This document shows positions 6,222-15,134 of a stretch of DNA of 17,264 nucleotides, piece by piece. The notes beneath the pieces were generated by a model that had not been told where the DNA came from, searched no databases, and saw only the letters and a list, made by a program, of their open reading frames with translations. This DNA is from a candidate division GN15 bacterium (GTDB lineage: Bacteria; Zixibacteria; MSB-5A5; GN15; FEB-12), in assembly GCA_014729205.1 (NCBI GenBank), contig WJKG01000365.1, positions 1 through 17,264 of the forward strand. Reading direction: 5' to 3'. Made by a program: the position numbers and the translations under genes. Each line of letters begins with the position of its first letter. Position 1 is the first letter of the stretch.

Positions 6222-9200
6222 ATGAAAAAAGGTATAGTGTTTACCTTGCTTACGTTTGCCGCACTCTGTCTGCTCTTTACAGCAAACGCAAGCGCTGCCA
6301 CGTTCTACGTGGATGATGATGGCGATCCCGCCAGTACCTTTGTGAATCTCGACACAGCTTTTGCGACCGCCGCCACTTTCGGCCCCGGTCCGCATACTAT
6401 TGTGATTGAGGCAGGTACGTACAGTGATGTCAACCAGGCAGTCCCCGCGAATGTCGGCTTTATCACCGGCGCGGGGGCCGATGTGGTTACCTTTTCCGAT
6501 CCGGATTTCCAGACCAATATCTTTCTGGATGTGAACGGGACCACCGACCTGACCATTAGTGGCATCAAAGTCGTCGATTACAAGTGGGGCATTGTCACCG
6601 ATTCCAATGGCTATGGCCCCTCGTATGTCGGCCTCGGAGCCGACGGCCTCACGGTGACTGACTGTGAGTTCTACGGTTGCGTCGTGACCGGTTACGATGG
6701 AACCGACTTCTCAACCCACTCGGCCGCTATCGCCGGTACTTTCTCCAATTCCACCTTCGAGAACTTGGTTATTACCAATGGTGAAATTGGTATCGGCGTA
6801 TGGGACTTCGGTGATCTCGGGGTTATCAACGGGAACCAGTTCCTCAATGTCTATGCCGACACTCTCGAAGGGTTCGGTATCGGCGTGTTCGGTTCTGCCG
6901 AGGACTATCTTGTTGATGGCTGCACGGTCATGAATGCCGATGATCGCGCGATCCAGTTCTGGAACACTGGAACCGGTACCAGCGGAAACATCGACATCCT
7001 GAACAGTACCGTTGTCAAGGCACTGTGGGAAGGTATCCTCCTTCATGGCGTAAATGGCGCGACGTCTCAGATTGATGGCAACGATGTCAGCGACTGCGCC
7101 TACGGCACAACCAACACCTTCTCGACAACGACTCCGTATGGTGGCATCTACGTGCTCGCCTCGGATGACGTCAAGGTGTTCAACAACACCTGTGTTGGGA
7201 ACGGTGACGGCGCCGGGCTGGGCGACTACGGCATCTACGTCGGTGGCGGCACGTCGAACGTCCGCGTCAAGTTCAACTGCCTGTATGGTCACGCCGGTGT
7301 TCAGGGCTACGATGTCGGTGACGGAACCAACTTCTGGACCCAGAACTACTACGGCTTGCCCTACGTGACGCCGTATCCGCTCGATGGTGGTGTCGAAACC
7401 GACAGCAACCCTAACACTTTCGACCAGAGTGCGCACGCCGATCCGACCACGTACGAAGTCTACGACTATGTCGATGTGACCTTCGACTGGACGGTTCCCG
7501 GCTGTGACCCGGCCGACACCGTGACACTGGCCGCGTACGAGTTCACCGTCAACTGGGATCCGACCTACCTGGAATACACCGAAGACAACTATGCCGCGGC
7601 GTACGATTACGGTTTCCTGGGCGACCCGAACCCGGCAACTTACGCGCCGATTCTGATCGACGAGGTAGCCGGCACGATGACCTTTGCCGCTGCCAACTTC
7701 GTCGAACCGGCCTACGGTGATGCCGTTCTGGCCCTGGCGCAGTTCAAGGGAATTGCCCTCGGCACGACCAACATCACTATCAACTCCGTATACATAAACG
7801 GCAATGGCGACACCCTCAATGTGTCCACCACTCCGCTGGCGTTGACGATCGAGGATACGGGAGCTCCGACAATAACGGTCGTCCCGAACGATCCCATCGG
7901 CACCGACACGTACTCGGATTATGTTGATCTTGAGGTTACCGGTGATGTCACCGACAACTTCGACTTGTTCCGTGTATGGTATCGCTTCGACGATGCCGGA
8001 GGCTGGACCTTCGTGGCGAACGTCGATGGTGAGGTGGACACCTATGGTCCGACCACGATCGACTTCTCCGCACTTGCCGAAGGCTCCCACACGCTGAACA
8101 TGCGTGTTGGCGATGGAGCTGGTAACTACGGCTATGTCGACTACGGCTTTGACATCGATCGCACTGCTCCGGTTGTCACCTCGGTGACCCTGAGCGATGC
8201 CGATGGTTGTGCCCTCGATAGTGAGTTCACCAACGATCCGACTGTCGCGGTCGACATCGTTGACGATGGTACTGGTGTGGAGATGGAATTCGCTCTTCCG
8301 GGCAGTCCTGAGGGCTTCATCCCCTATGCCAACCCGACCACCTACACTCTCCCCACGGCCGACGGCACCTACCAGGTGTACGTCCGTCTGAAGGATGTCT
8401 ATGGTAACTTCGGTGGCTGGACCGCGTTCGATTATATCACGCTGGATCAGGTCGCTCCGACGCCGACCGACATGTGGTTGGTCTCCGATCCGACTCCGGC
8501 TAAGACCAATCTGACTACAATCGATCTGGACGCCAACTGGGGCGCCATTGATGGAACCGTACAGATCAACTACTCCGAAGATGTGGGTGATCTGGTCTGT
8601 GGCGATGCCGGTTGGCAGGTTCTGGCGGGTGCTACCCGTCCGTTCTCCTTTGATCTGAGCTCGGGCGACGGCATGAAGACTGTCTACTTCGCTTCTGCCG
8701 ACGCCGCTGGTAACATCGGCATCGACTCGGCCATGATCGAACTCGACCAGACAGCTCCGGAATTCCTGACCTTCGACGTTCCGGATTGCTCGCCGATCCG
8801 CAACGTGCAGGATATCGCCTTTACGTGGGATAGCTCGCTTTACCCCGATGCTGTTAGCATCAAGATGGGTATTGCATCTGCTACCTACGATGACAATAAT
8901 GGCCTTGCCGGTCAGGATCCTGCTGCTGGCTTGACTGACTACTATCGTCTGCCGAACGCCGATGGTGACTATACCATCTATGCCGTCTTGGTAGATGACG
9001 TTGGTAATGTCAGTGCTGAGGTGTCCGATGACGTGACGCTCGATCGCGTCGCTCCTACCGCCGGCACCATGGCTCTCAATGGTGGCTTCACCTGGAGCAA
9101 CTCCGCGACGGTCGATGTTGAGTTGACCGGTCTGGATATGGACATTGTTGAAGTCGCGGTCACCGAAACCGCTGGTGACTACACCGGTGCTACCTGGATG

Positions 9201-11159
9201 GCCTTCGATCCGAACACTCCGGTGTTCCAGTATACCTTTGCCTCGATCACCGATGGTCAGTGGCGTTCCCTCTACCTGAAGGCTCGCGACTGTGCCGGTA
9301 ACGAGAGTGCCGAGGTTTCTGACAATGTACGTATCGACCTGACTGCCCCGACGCTGTCCGATGTTCTGATCAATGGTGGCGCTACTGTTACCAATGACCC
9401 GTTGATTGACATTGACTTCACTTATACTGAATCCTATCCGCTCAACGTCTACATCTCTGAGGATGCCGGTATGGCTGGTGCCGTCACGGTTGCCTGGGGT
9501 GCGGGCCCGGCGTATCCGGACGTCTTCACGCTGACCACAGGCGACGGCGACAAGCCCGTCTATGTGCAGATTGAGGACCGTGCGGGTAACTTGAGTACTA
9601 TCGAGACCAGCTCGATCCTCCTGGATGAGACGGCTCCGACCGGTACTATGGAACTGGTACAGGATCCTGTGTTCAACCCGTGGGCGGCTCCGGGCTACAC
9701 CAACACCAAGAACAATATCCTCATCGAGAACATTACTTACCCGGCTGACGCTGTCGAAATGCGTTTCCGTAACGGTGACGGTACCAACCTGACCGGTTGG
9801 CTGCCTGTCGCCGCCAGCTACAGCCCGTGGACCCTGTCCGGTACCATGGGTACGCTGACAGCCGAGGTGAAGTTCAGGGATGCTGCTGGTAATGTTGGTG
9901 GCTGGAACGTCGCTTCCATCGAGTTCGACTTTGTTGCCCCGGGTACGGTCCAGAACCTGACCGGTACTCCGACGGCTTCGACGCACCTCGATTGGGATGC
10001 GGCTGGTGCTGACGACCAGCTCTATGTTATTCGCTATAACTTCTCTGGCGAATATCCGACGTATGCCAATCTGCCGCCGGCACCGGCTATCAGCGAAGGT
10101 TTCGCGGCTGGCATGCCGACCGATACTGAGTTCGATTTCGTCGGACCGTTCCAGGATATCTACGCCTTCTCCGTCTGGGTTGTCGATATGGCTGGTAACT
10201 GGGGCCCGGTTGACAGTTCTGTCAAGGCCACCAACTACCTGCTCGGTGACTTCGATGGTGACGGCGTCCTGAAGTTCGTCGAAGAGTTCGGTGATCTCGC
10301 GTCCACTTACGGACTGAGCACCGGCGACGCCGGCTTCAAGGACTATTCCGACATTGGCCCGACCGATGACGGTACGTCCCTGGGTCTGCCGGAACCTGAT
10401 GGCTATATCGGCTTCGATGATCTGCTGGTCTTCGCTGCCAACTATGCCACCAATGGTGACTACACCGGCGGCCCGAATGCTCTCAAGGTCTTCGCCTCCG
10501 ATCAGATCAAGGTACATGCTGATGTTCCGCAGGCCGTGAGCAAGGGCGCCGAATTTACATTCGCCGTCGAGCTCAGCCAGATGCGCGGTGTCATGGGTTA
10601 CCAGATCGCTCTCGGTAGCGACAACCTCGAGATTATCTCTGTCGAAGCTGGCGCTGCTCACGAGAGCGTCACGCGCTCGTTCTTCGATGACAAGATTGAG
10701 GAAGGCAAGCTGACGTTGACGGGTGTTGTACTCGGTGAGCGGTTCGGCGACAACGAACTCGCTCGCGTGACGGTGCGCGCTCTGGACGACGGTCAGGTTT
10801 CTCTGGAGGATGTCAGCATCGATATCCGTGACTTCAGCAACCAGCGTGCTGAGTCCTCGTTCGAGCTGGCTGCTTCCGGTGAACCGCTTGTAATTCCGAA
10901 TGAGTTCACGCTCGCACAGAACTACCCGAACCCGTTTAATCCGACTACCACCATCGATCTGTACATGGCCGAGGCCGGTAACTACCGGATCGAGATCTTC
11001 AATGTAGCCGGTCAGATGGTGAAGGTGTTCAGCGGTTATTCACAGCCCGGCAAGGTGTCGGTACAGTGGGATGCCTCCAACGTGGGGTCCGGCGTCTATC
11101 TGTATCGCGCTGTGTCGGGTACTAACTCGCAAACCAAGAAGATGATCCTGCTTAAGTAA
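6222..11159 (+). CDS. Giant secreted multidomain surface protein with T9SS sorting domain
   Basis: A 1645-aa exported protein. I chose ATG 6222 because AAGGATGAG sits at ribosome-binding distance; the ATG nine bases earlier lies inside that site. Order of parts: signal peptide (1-25, ends ANASA); parallel beta-helix-like region (about 25-395, rich in G/N/D turns); cohesin-like domain (about 400-545); eight Ig-like repeats of 96-101 residues. The repeats are anchored by D-x-x-A-P at 545, 646, 742, 842, 941, 1039, 1135 and 1236, each ending with D-x-x-G-N. Then come a dockerin-like calcium segment (about 1340-1405, DFDGDG), a second cohesin-like domain (about 1420-1550) and a C-terminal type IX sorting domain with NYPNPFNPTTT at 1567-1577. 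It is probably attached to or released from the outer membrane by T9SS, for adhesion or matrix building. Ligand unknown. Confidence 0.88.
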   Translation: MKKGIVFTLLTFAALCLLFTANASAATFYVDDDGDPASTFVNLDTAFATAATFGPGPHTIVIEAGTYSDVNQAVPANVGFITGAGADVVTFSDPDFQTNIFLDVNGTTDLTISGIKVVDYKWGIVTDSNGYGPSYVGLGADGLTVTDCEFYGCVVTGYDGTDFSTHSAAIAGTFSNSTFENLVITNGEIGIGVWDFGDLGVINGNQFLNVYADTLEGFGIGVFGSAEDYLVDGCTVMNADDRAIQFWNTGTGTSGNIDILNSTVVKALWEGILLHGVNGATSQIDGNDVSDCAYGTTNTFSTTTPYGGIYVLASDDVKVFNNTCVGNGDGAGLGDYGIYVGGGTSNVRVKFNCLYGHAGVQGYDVGDGTNFWTQNYYGLPYVTPYPLDGGVETDSNPNTFDQSAHADPTTYEVYDYVDVTFDWTVPGCDPADTVTLAAYEFTVNWDPTYLEYTEDNYAAAYDYGFLGDPNPATYAPILIDEVAGTMTFAAANFVEPAYGDAVLALAQFKGIALGTTNITINSVYINGNGDTLNVSTTPLALTIEDTGAPTITVVPNDPIGTDTYSDYVDLEVTGDVTDNFDLFRVWYRFDDAGGWTFVANVDGEVDTYGPTTIDFSALAEGSHTLNMRVGDGAGNYGYVDYGFDIDRTAPVVTSVTLSDADGCALDSEFTNDPTVAVDIVDDGTGVEMEFALPGSPEGFIPYANPTTYTLPTADGTYQVYVRLKDVYGNFGGWTAFDYITLDQVAPTPTDMWLVSDPTPAKTNLTTIDLDANWGAIDGTVQINYSEDVGDLVCGDAGWQVLAGATRPFSFDLSSGDGMKTVYFASADAAGNIGIDSAMIELDQTAPEFLTFDVPDCSPIRNVQDIAFTWDSSLYPDAVSIKMGIASATYDDNNGLAGQDPAAGLTDYYRLPNADGDYTIYAVLVDDVGNVSAEVSDDVTLDRVAPTAGTMALNGGFTWSNSATVDVELTGLDMDIVEVAVTETAGDYTGATWMAFDPNTPVFQYTFASITDGQWRSLYLKARDCAGNESAEVSDNVRIDLTAPTLSDVLINGGATVTNDPLIDIDFTYTESYPLNVYISEDAGMAGAVTVAWGAGPAYPDVFTLTTGDGDKPVYVQIEDRAGNLSTIETSSILLDETAPTGTMELVQDPVFNPWAAPGYTNTKNNILIENITYPADAVEMRFRNGDGTNLTGWLPVAASYSPWTLSGTMGTLTAEVKFRDAAGNVGGWNVASIEFDFVAPGTVQNLTGTPTASTHLDWDAAGADDQLYVIRYNFSGEYPTYANLPPAPAISEGFAAGMPTDTEFDFVGPFQDIYAFSVWVVDMAGNWGPVDSSVKATNYLLGDFDGDGVLKFVEEFGDLASTYGLSTGDAGFKDYSDIGPTDDGTSLGLPEPDGYIGFDDLLVFAANYATNGDYTGGPNALKVFASDQIKVHADVPQAVSKGAEFTFAVELSQMRGVMGYQIALGSDNLEIISVEAGAAHESVTRSFFDDKIEEGKLTLTGVVLGERFGDNELARVTVRALDDGQVSLEDVSIDIRDFSNQRAESSFELAASGEPLVIPNEFTLAQNYPNPFNPTTTIDLYMAEAGNYRIEIFNVAGQMVKVFSGYSQPGKVSVQWDASNVGSGVYLYRAVSGTNSQTKKMILLK

Positions 11160-11205
11160 GGGGCGGGATCCCGGCAGGATGTATCTCTCTTAGGCGCATG
11201 CAAGT

Positions 11206-11235
11206 GGTGGGAGGTCGTAGTGGCCTCCCGCCACC
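11206..11235 (+). other. Stem-loop between the two secreted-protein genes
   Basis: GGGAGG (11209-11214) pairs with CCTCCC (11224-11229), and the flanking GGT and ACC can extend the stem across a bulge. No T-run follows, so it is more likely an mRNA processing or stability element, or a partial terminator, between co-transcribed genes than a full stop. Confidence 0.4.
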
Positions 11236-11306
11236 AAAGAACGCCTTGCCGAGGTCTTTGCCTTTAACAATCCAAGGGGATTTCACATTTGCTTTTCGGA
11301 GGAGAT

Positions 11307-12647
11307 ATGAGGACAGGAAGACTTATCCCGATTGCGCTGATTCTGAGCACGCTCGTAATCGCTAGTGTCTGTAGCGTTTCGGCGGCTGAGATATTCGCCG
11401 ACCCGGACACGGTGTACATTACTACGGGGCCGGGAACCGAGTTTGAACTGGAAATCGAGGTCGATGCCGCCACTACCGGCCTCCGATTGTTCCAGATCGT
11501 TATGGCCTTTGATACCACCCTGCTGGATACAACTTACACCGAGCTGGGACCGTTGTTCTCTGAAAGTGGCGAAGTATTCGTGTTCAACAGCTTCATCGTC
11601 GAGGATACCATCTTCGGCAGCACCGTTCTGCGACTTGAGGGCCTGCTCTTTGGTGCTTCCGCGGTAGTCGACGGCCCAGGCGTAGTCGCTCGCGTTGGCC
11701 TGGAGGCTCTCGCAGAGGGGGTCGCAGACATGTCTGTTGTTGAACACGTGATAACGGACATTTCTAACGACACTATTCCGTCCAATGCACGGGGCTCGTT
11801 CGTCTACATTAATACGCCCCCGGACCCATTTGACCTGCTCGAACCTGTCGATGGTGCTGATATTGGCGGCAACCCGGGAGACTCTATAGAGTTTGAATGG
11901 TCGGCCTCTGGCAGTCCCTATCCGGGAGAAATGGTCTCGTATTCTTTGGAGATAAACGAAACCGCCGACTTCTCCGCTCCTAACGCTCTTGAGTTCAGCG
12001 GCCTGACATTCACCAACCAGAAGATCTCTAATCTCGATCTGACCAACGGTCAGCAGTATTTCTGGCGCGTTACCGCCACCGGCAACCTCTATGGCTTCGA
12101 GCAAGCCTCGACACCGGCATCGCACAGCTTCACACTCAACGCGGCCGGCTCTCCCAATGACTTCGACCTGCTGTTGCCTGAGCAATCGACCTATGTCGAT
12201 ATCAGCAGCGGCGGGGCTCTGTTCGATTGGCAGGATTCACCACCTCTGGCTCCGGGAGATTCTGTACTCTACAAACTCGCTCTGTACGATGATCCGTCTA
12301 TGCAGCCGGCGAATATGGTGTGGGAATCAGGTGATATCAATGTCTCTGAGCTCGTGGTTGATGAGTCTAACCTCCCCGTGAGGACATGGCTGTACTGGGA
12401 GGTAACGGCCGAGAATACGTATGGATTCACCAAGAAATCACTCTCGAACTTCGATGTCATGTTCTACTGGTTCCGCGATTTCAACGGTGACAAGACGGTA
12501 AATATTCAGGATTTGACACTGTTCGTGGGTTATCTCTTCGGTGGCGGGGCGGCACCGATTCCGGAGGTCGCAGTGGATTTGAACTCAGATGGAAGCCTTA
12601 ATATTGCAGATCTGACCGCGCTGGTGAATTACCTGTTTGGAGGATAG
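11307..12647 (+). CDS. Secreted cohesin-like / Fn3-like / dockerin protein
   Basis: A 446-aa exported protein. The ATG at 11307 follows GGAGGAG at good spacing; the open frame begins 18 bases earlier without such a site. Parts: signal peptide (about 1-26, ends SVSA); cohesin-like beta domain (about 28-165); two homologous Fn3-like domains (about 170-280 and 281-385), both opening with an F-D-L-L-x-P motif; and a C-terminal type I dockerin (about 390-446). The dockerin has two calcium loops, DFNGDKTVNIQD and DLNSDGSLNIAD, each followed by a YLFGG-type helix. There is no T9SS sorting domain, unlike the preceding gene, so it may be held at the surface by dockerin-cohesin binding. The gene is 147 bases after the large gene and is closed by the terminator at 12755-12801. 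Confidence 0.87.
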   Translation: MRTGRLIPIALILSTLVIASVCSVSAAEIFADPDTVYITTGPGTEFELEIEVDAATTGLRLFQIVMAFDTTLLDTTYTELGPLFSESGEVFVFNSFIVEDTIFGSTVLRLEGLLFGASAVVDGPGVVARVGLEALAEGVADMSVVEHVITDISNDTIPSNARGSFVYINTPPDPFDLLEPVDGADIGGNPGDSIEFEWSASGSPYPGEMVSYSLEINETADFSAPNALEFSGLTFTNQKISNLDLTNGQQYFWRVTATGNLYGFEQASTPASHSFTLNAAGSPNDFDLLLPEQSTYVDISSGGALFDWQDSPPLAPGDSVLYKLALYDDPSMQPANMVWESGDINVSELVVDESNLPVRTWLYWEVTAENTYGFTKKSLSNFDVMFYWFRDFNGDKTVNIQDLTLFVGYLFGGGAAPIPEVAVDLNSDGSLNIADLTALVNYLFGG

Positions 12648-12754
12648 AAAATGTCCGTCCCCAACGTCCCTCTGTAGGGCGTGCTCGAAACGCTGCCTCA
12701 GCAACCCTGCGCTCTGATAATGGAGCACCTTGGGGCAGCGTTGCCCCTTGGACA

Positions 12755-12805
12755 CCCCGCCTGTCATCGATGGACCCCCAAGTCCGGCAGGCGGGGCTTT
12801 TGTTT
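12755..12805 (+). terminator. Rho-independent terminator of the secreted-protein genes
   Basis: A perfect 9-bp stem CCCCGCCTG (12755-12763) / CAGGCGGGG (12788-12796), with an inner GGAC/GTCC pairing, is followed by CTTTTGTTT. A smaller perfect hairpin GGGGCA-GCGT-TGCCCC lies just upstream at 12732-12747. It ends the unit holding the dockerin protein. Confidence 0.85.
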
Positions 12806-12950
12806 GCCTCGCGCTCATCTAGCTATATGTAGAGCTATCGGTCAAACAGTCCATAGAGACCAGACGTGAGATTTTAGCTCTTACTTGGCGGTCCGGTGAA
12901 AAAGGGCTTACTGACGGTGATAAATGAGACTCTGTAAGTACTTTCGTAAC

Positions 12951-12972
12951 CAAAATAAGGCCCCAAGGGCCT
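12951..12972 (-). terminator. Leftward terminator of the phosphoribosyltransferase cluster
   Basis: On the minus strand AGGCCC-TTG-GGGCCT (12958-12972) is a perfect 6-bp stem with a 3-nt loop followed by TATTTTG (12951-12957). It is correctly placed to end the leftward transcript carrying the genes at 13166-14710. Confidence 0.7.
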
Positions 12973-13165
12973 GTGTGTCAAGCGCTTTCAGGGTCCACCT
13001 TCGGCACGGATCAGCGCTGCCTCCCAACAAGATCTCTATAGCCTGAGTTGCTGTCAGACACTGATTCTCATTGAGACTGTCGCAAGAAGCACGACATTGT
13101 GCCCAGCAAGCGCGACCGCCAGGCATCCCGCCGTGCCGGCATACAACTCGTGCCTCCGGTGGGCG

Positions 13166-13600
13166 TCACAGCTTCTGTGTTGACCCCTCAGCAGGTACAT
13201 AGAGCACGCCGAGGAAGAAACCCCAGATCAAGTGCAGGATCAGATTGGAGATCAGTGCCGCGGCAGTCATCGGCATCTGAGCAAAACGTGTCGCGCCCAA
13301 CGCGCCGGCAATGGTCGAGACGATACCCAGGGCAATCGTCCACGCCAAGCCGTAGACCAGCCCCTTCACCGGTTTCGGGCCGGGTAACCTGCGATAGATC
13401 GCCAGCCAGGCAAAGGGAAGGGCGAAGATTATTCCATCGATATGGTGCTCCAGCATCCACCAGGCATTACTCGTACCGGGAAAAGCACCAAACAGCCCCA
13501 GTGTGCCGGCAAACCACTGATCGACGAAGAACATTATGTAGGAGGCGACAAACCCGGCCACCACCAAGCTTCCGAAGTTGATATTCTTGATTACTCGCAT
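13166..13600 (-). CDS. Four-helix integral membrane protein
   Basis: A 144-aa protein with hydrophobic segments at about residues 11-30, 50-70, 80-102 and 111-135, so it is probably an inner-membrane protein. Positively charged residues flank the helices (RRLPGPKPVKG between the second and third). An EHHIDG motif sits at the start of the second helix. The pattern recalls small uncharacterised membrane families of the YagU/DUF6789 kind, but I cannot assign one firmly. The ATG at 13600 has AAAGGAAG upstream. It is the last gene of a leftward cluster, 79 bases after the DUF5335 gene, and is followed by the terminator at 12951-12972. Confidence 0.75.
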   Translation of the reverse strand: MRVIKNINFGSLVVAGFVASYIMFFVDQWFAGTLGLFGAFPGTSNAWWMLEHHIDGIIFALPFAWLAIYRRLPGPKPVKGLVYGLAWTIALGIVSTIAGALGATRFAQMPMTAAALISNLILHLIWGFFLGVLYVPAEGSTQKL

Positions 13601-13679
13601 GAGTCTTCCTTTCTCGTTCTGAGGAGTTCAATTGAGGCCACAGTTCGGCGGGCCGGCACTGGAGACGGGCCCACTCGCA

Positions 13680-14045
13680 CTATATCTTGCCATTGACCTC
13701 TTCAGGCGGCGACGCAGAACGGAACTCGAGATCATACGTTGGTCCCTCCTCGGATTCAATACGTAGCCCCTTGTGAGCACCGGCCTCGGTCTCTTTGAAC
13801 GCGATGCGACTTGTGTGTTGCACGACATGATCAACCGGGTTCTTCGGTTCATCCCTGGTCATGACACCAATATGCACCTGAGATTCGCCCCGCGTGGTCA
13901 GGTACTTCAATGGTGCATTCTCCGCAAGCACTTCCGTCTTGTTTCCCTCATTCATTCTGATTGTGGTCAACCACTTCTCGTGCTGACGACTGAACGCATC
14001 TGCAAACTCGCTCCACTCGGAGCGTGGAATCACTTCGTCTTCCAT
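13680..14045 (-). CDS. DUF5335 family protein
   Basis: A 121-aa soluble protein without a signal peptide or membrane helix. The opening SEWSEFADAFSRQHEKWLTTI, the middle DEPKNPVDHVVQHTSRIAFKE and the final GLRIESEEG...LEFRS fit the DUF5335 pattern, a small family of unknown biochemical role. I chose ATG 14045 because GGGGAGG lies 9 bases upstream; the GTG nine bases earlier would overlap that site. The binding site overlaps the last codons of the upstream phosphoribosyltransferase, whose stop is 5 bases away, so the two are coupled. Family naming is from memory of the pattern. Confidence 0.75.
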   Translation of the reverse strand: MEDEVIPRSEWSEFADAFSRQHEKWLTTIRMNEGNKTEVLAENAPLKYLTTRGESQVHIGVMTRDEPKNPVDHVVQHTSRIAFKETEAGAHKGLRIESEEGPTYDLEFRSASPPEEVNGKI

Positions 14046-14050
14046 TTCGT

Positions 14051-14710
14051 TCACCTCCCCAATTGAGTTGATTGTCTGCTACTGTTCAGTATTGCTTTGA
14101 CATCTCGATCGCTTACCTGCTCGAACTCATCATACCAGGCGCCAACGCCATGCAGCGGACGTGGCGTCTCAACACACACCACATTGTCTGCCTCCCTTTC
14201 AAACTCGCGACAAACCTGGGGATCTGCCACCGGCACCGCCACGACAACCTCTCTGGGCTCCATCTTTCTAACTGACTCTACAGCAGCCCGCATCGATGCC
14301 CCTGTGGCCAGGCCATCATCGACGAGAATTACCACCCGATCCTTCACACGTGGCGGTGGGTTGTCGCCACGATACTCGCTTTCTCGCCTCAGTAACTCCT
14401 GGCGCTCTTCAGCGGCGACCGTTTCCAGACTCTCGTGAGTGATATCCGCGGCACTGATGATATCCTCATTCTTCACCATCACACCGCCAGAGGCAATGGA
14501 GCCCATGGCCAGTTCCTCCTGGCCCGGCACGCCAAGCTTGCGAACAAGGAAAATATCGAGCGGAGCGCCAAGGCTCAGCGCAACCTCGTAGCCGACAGGA
14601 ACGCCCCCTCGGGGGAGCCCCAGAACAATCACGTCGTCACGACTCTCGTATGATCGGAGTCGCTCAGCCAGCTTTCGCCCGGCGTCATTTCGATCCTTGA
14701 ATACTGTCAT
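14051..14710 (-). CDS. Type I phosphoribosyltransferase-like protein
   Basis: A 219-aa cytoplasmic protein of the PRTase-I fold. The PRPP-binding loop is at 126-139 (VVILVDDGLATGAS), with adjacent acidic residues D131 and D132. The pyrophosphate-loop region is GLPRGGVPVGYE at 31-42. The C-terminal part ETPRPLHGVGAWYDEFEQVSD is characteristic of a subgroup often found beside stress-related genes and sometimes fused to a hydrolase; here it stands alone. The base substrate is unknown, so no pathway is assigned. The ATG at 14710 is preceded by only a weak site (GGTGAT). It is the first gene of the leftward cluster with DUF5335 and a membrane protein. Confidence 0.85.
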   Translation of the reverse strand: MTVFKDRNDAGRKLAERLRSYESRDDVIVLGLPRGGVPVGYEVALSLGAPLDIFLVRKLGVPGQEELAMGSIASGGVMVKNEDIISAADITHESLETVAAEERQELLRRESEYRGDNPPPRVKDRVVILVDDGLATGASMRAAVESVRKMEPREVVVAVPVADPQVCREFEREADNVVCVETPRPLHGVGAWYDEFEQVSDRDVKAILNSSRQSTQLGR

Positions 14711-15134
14711 TGTGTATCACCAGTCCTTTTTCCATGGGTCGACAGCCGTACTTGCGGCTCGGTCGTCTTCAGAATCTCGATCTCGATGATTTGCTGTGCG
14801 GCGCTGGCTGTCGGGTCTGCAGAGTGTATGGACCGAGCCATTGTGCTCTGTCTTGCAGAACAAGACAGATTGTCAATTGTTCGGAAGGCACCGGGTGACC
14901 GGGCTCAACGCATATACCCACATAGTACACGCCGCCACCTTTTGTCACTCTGTACATCTGTCAATGCTGTGCACAATCTGACCACTTGTGGTCTATTGGT
15001 TCGACCTCAATCAATGCGGCAGGAGATCAATAAGCATTGTTCCGATAGTATCTATAGGGGCTGACATCGGATGACTGCAGGCCCAAATGCGTCATCGATC
15101 CGAGCAGCGGACACACCAAACACGGGATGCTTTA
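14711..15134. other. Divergent intergenic region
   Basis: About 420 bases between the leftward phosphoribosyltransferase gene and the rightward hemerythrin gene. Promoters for both should lie here. The clearest element is the dyad at 14847-14869. I could not find a convincing -35/-10 pair on either strand. Short frames here overlap one another and show no protein character. Confidence 0.6.
14847..14869. promoter_or_regulatory. Perfect 9-bp dyad upstream of the phosphoribosyltransferase cluster
   Basis: TCTGTCTTG and CAAGACAGA form a perfect inverted repeat with a 5-base centre. It lies about 140 bases upstream of the leftward phosphoribosyltransferase start and next to a minus-strand TTGACA (14871-14876). 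The position fits an operator, though no good -10 box is found 17 bases from that TTGACA. A stem-loop in RNA is the alternative. Confidence 0.4.

Larger units (their letters stand above)
12648..13165. other. Convergent intergenic region
   Basis: About 520 bases between convergent genes. It holds the rightward terminator at 12755-12805 and the leftward terminator at 12951-12972. The remaining roughly 190 bases between 12973 and 13165 form the 3' untranslated part of the leftward cluster. A 72-codon leftward frame at 12908-13126 reads through the leftward terminator and resembles no protein I know. Confidence 0.65.

Noticed and set aside
6711..10661. A 1316-codon open frame on the minus strand antisense to the giant secreted-protein gene
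   Set aside because: It is codon-aligned with the sense frame, so its stops correspond only to sense TTA, CTA and TCA codons. The gene simply avoids these over that span (the antisense stop at 6711 is a sense TCA). The protein has no recognisable domain, and the sense product is clearly real.
11283..12185. A 300-codon minus-strand open frame antisense to the dockerin protein gene
   Set aside because: Same kind of shadow; the sense strand has a signal peptide, ribosome site and recognisable domains, while the antisense product has none.
12908..13126. A 72-codon leftward frame downstream of the membrane-protein gene
   Set aside because: It reads through the intrinsic terminator at 12951-12972, lacks a ribosome site and resembles nothing known.
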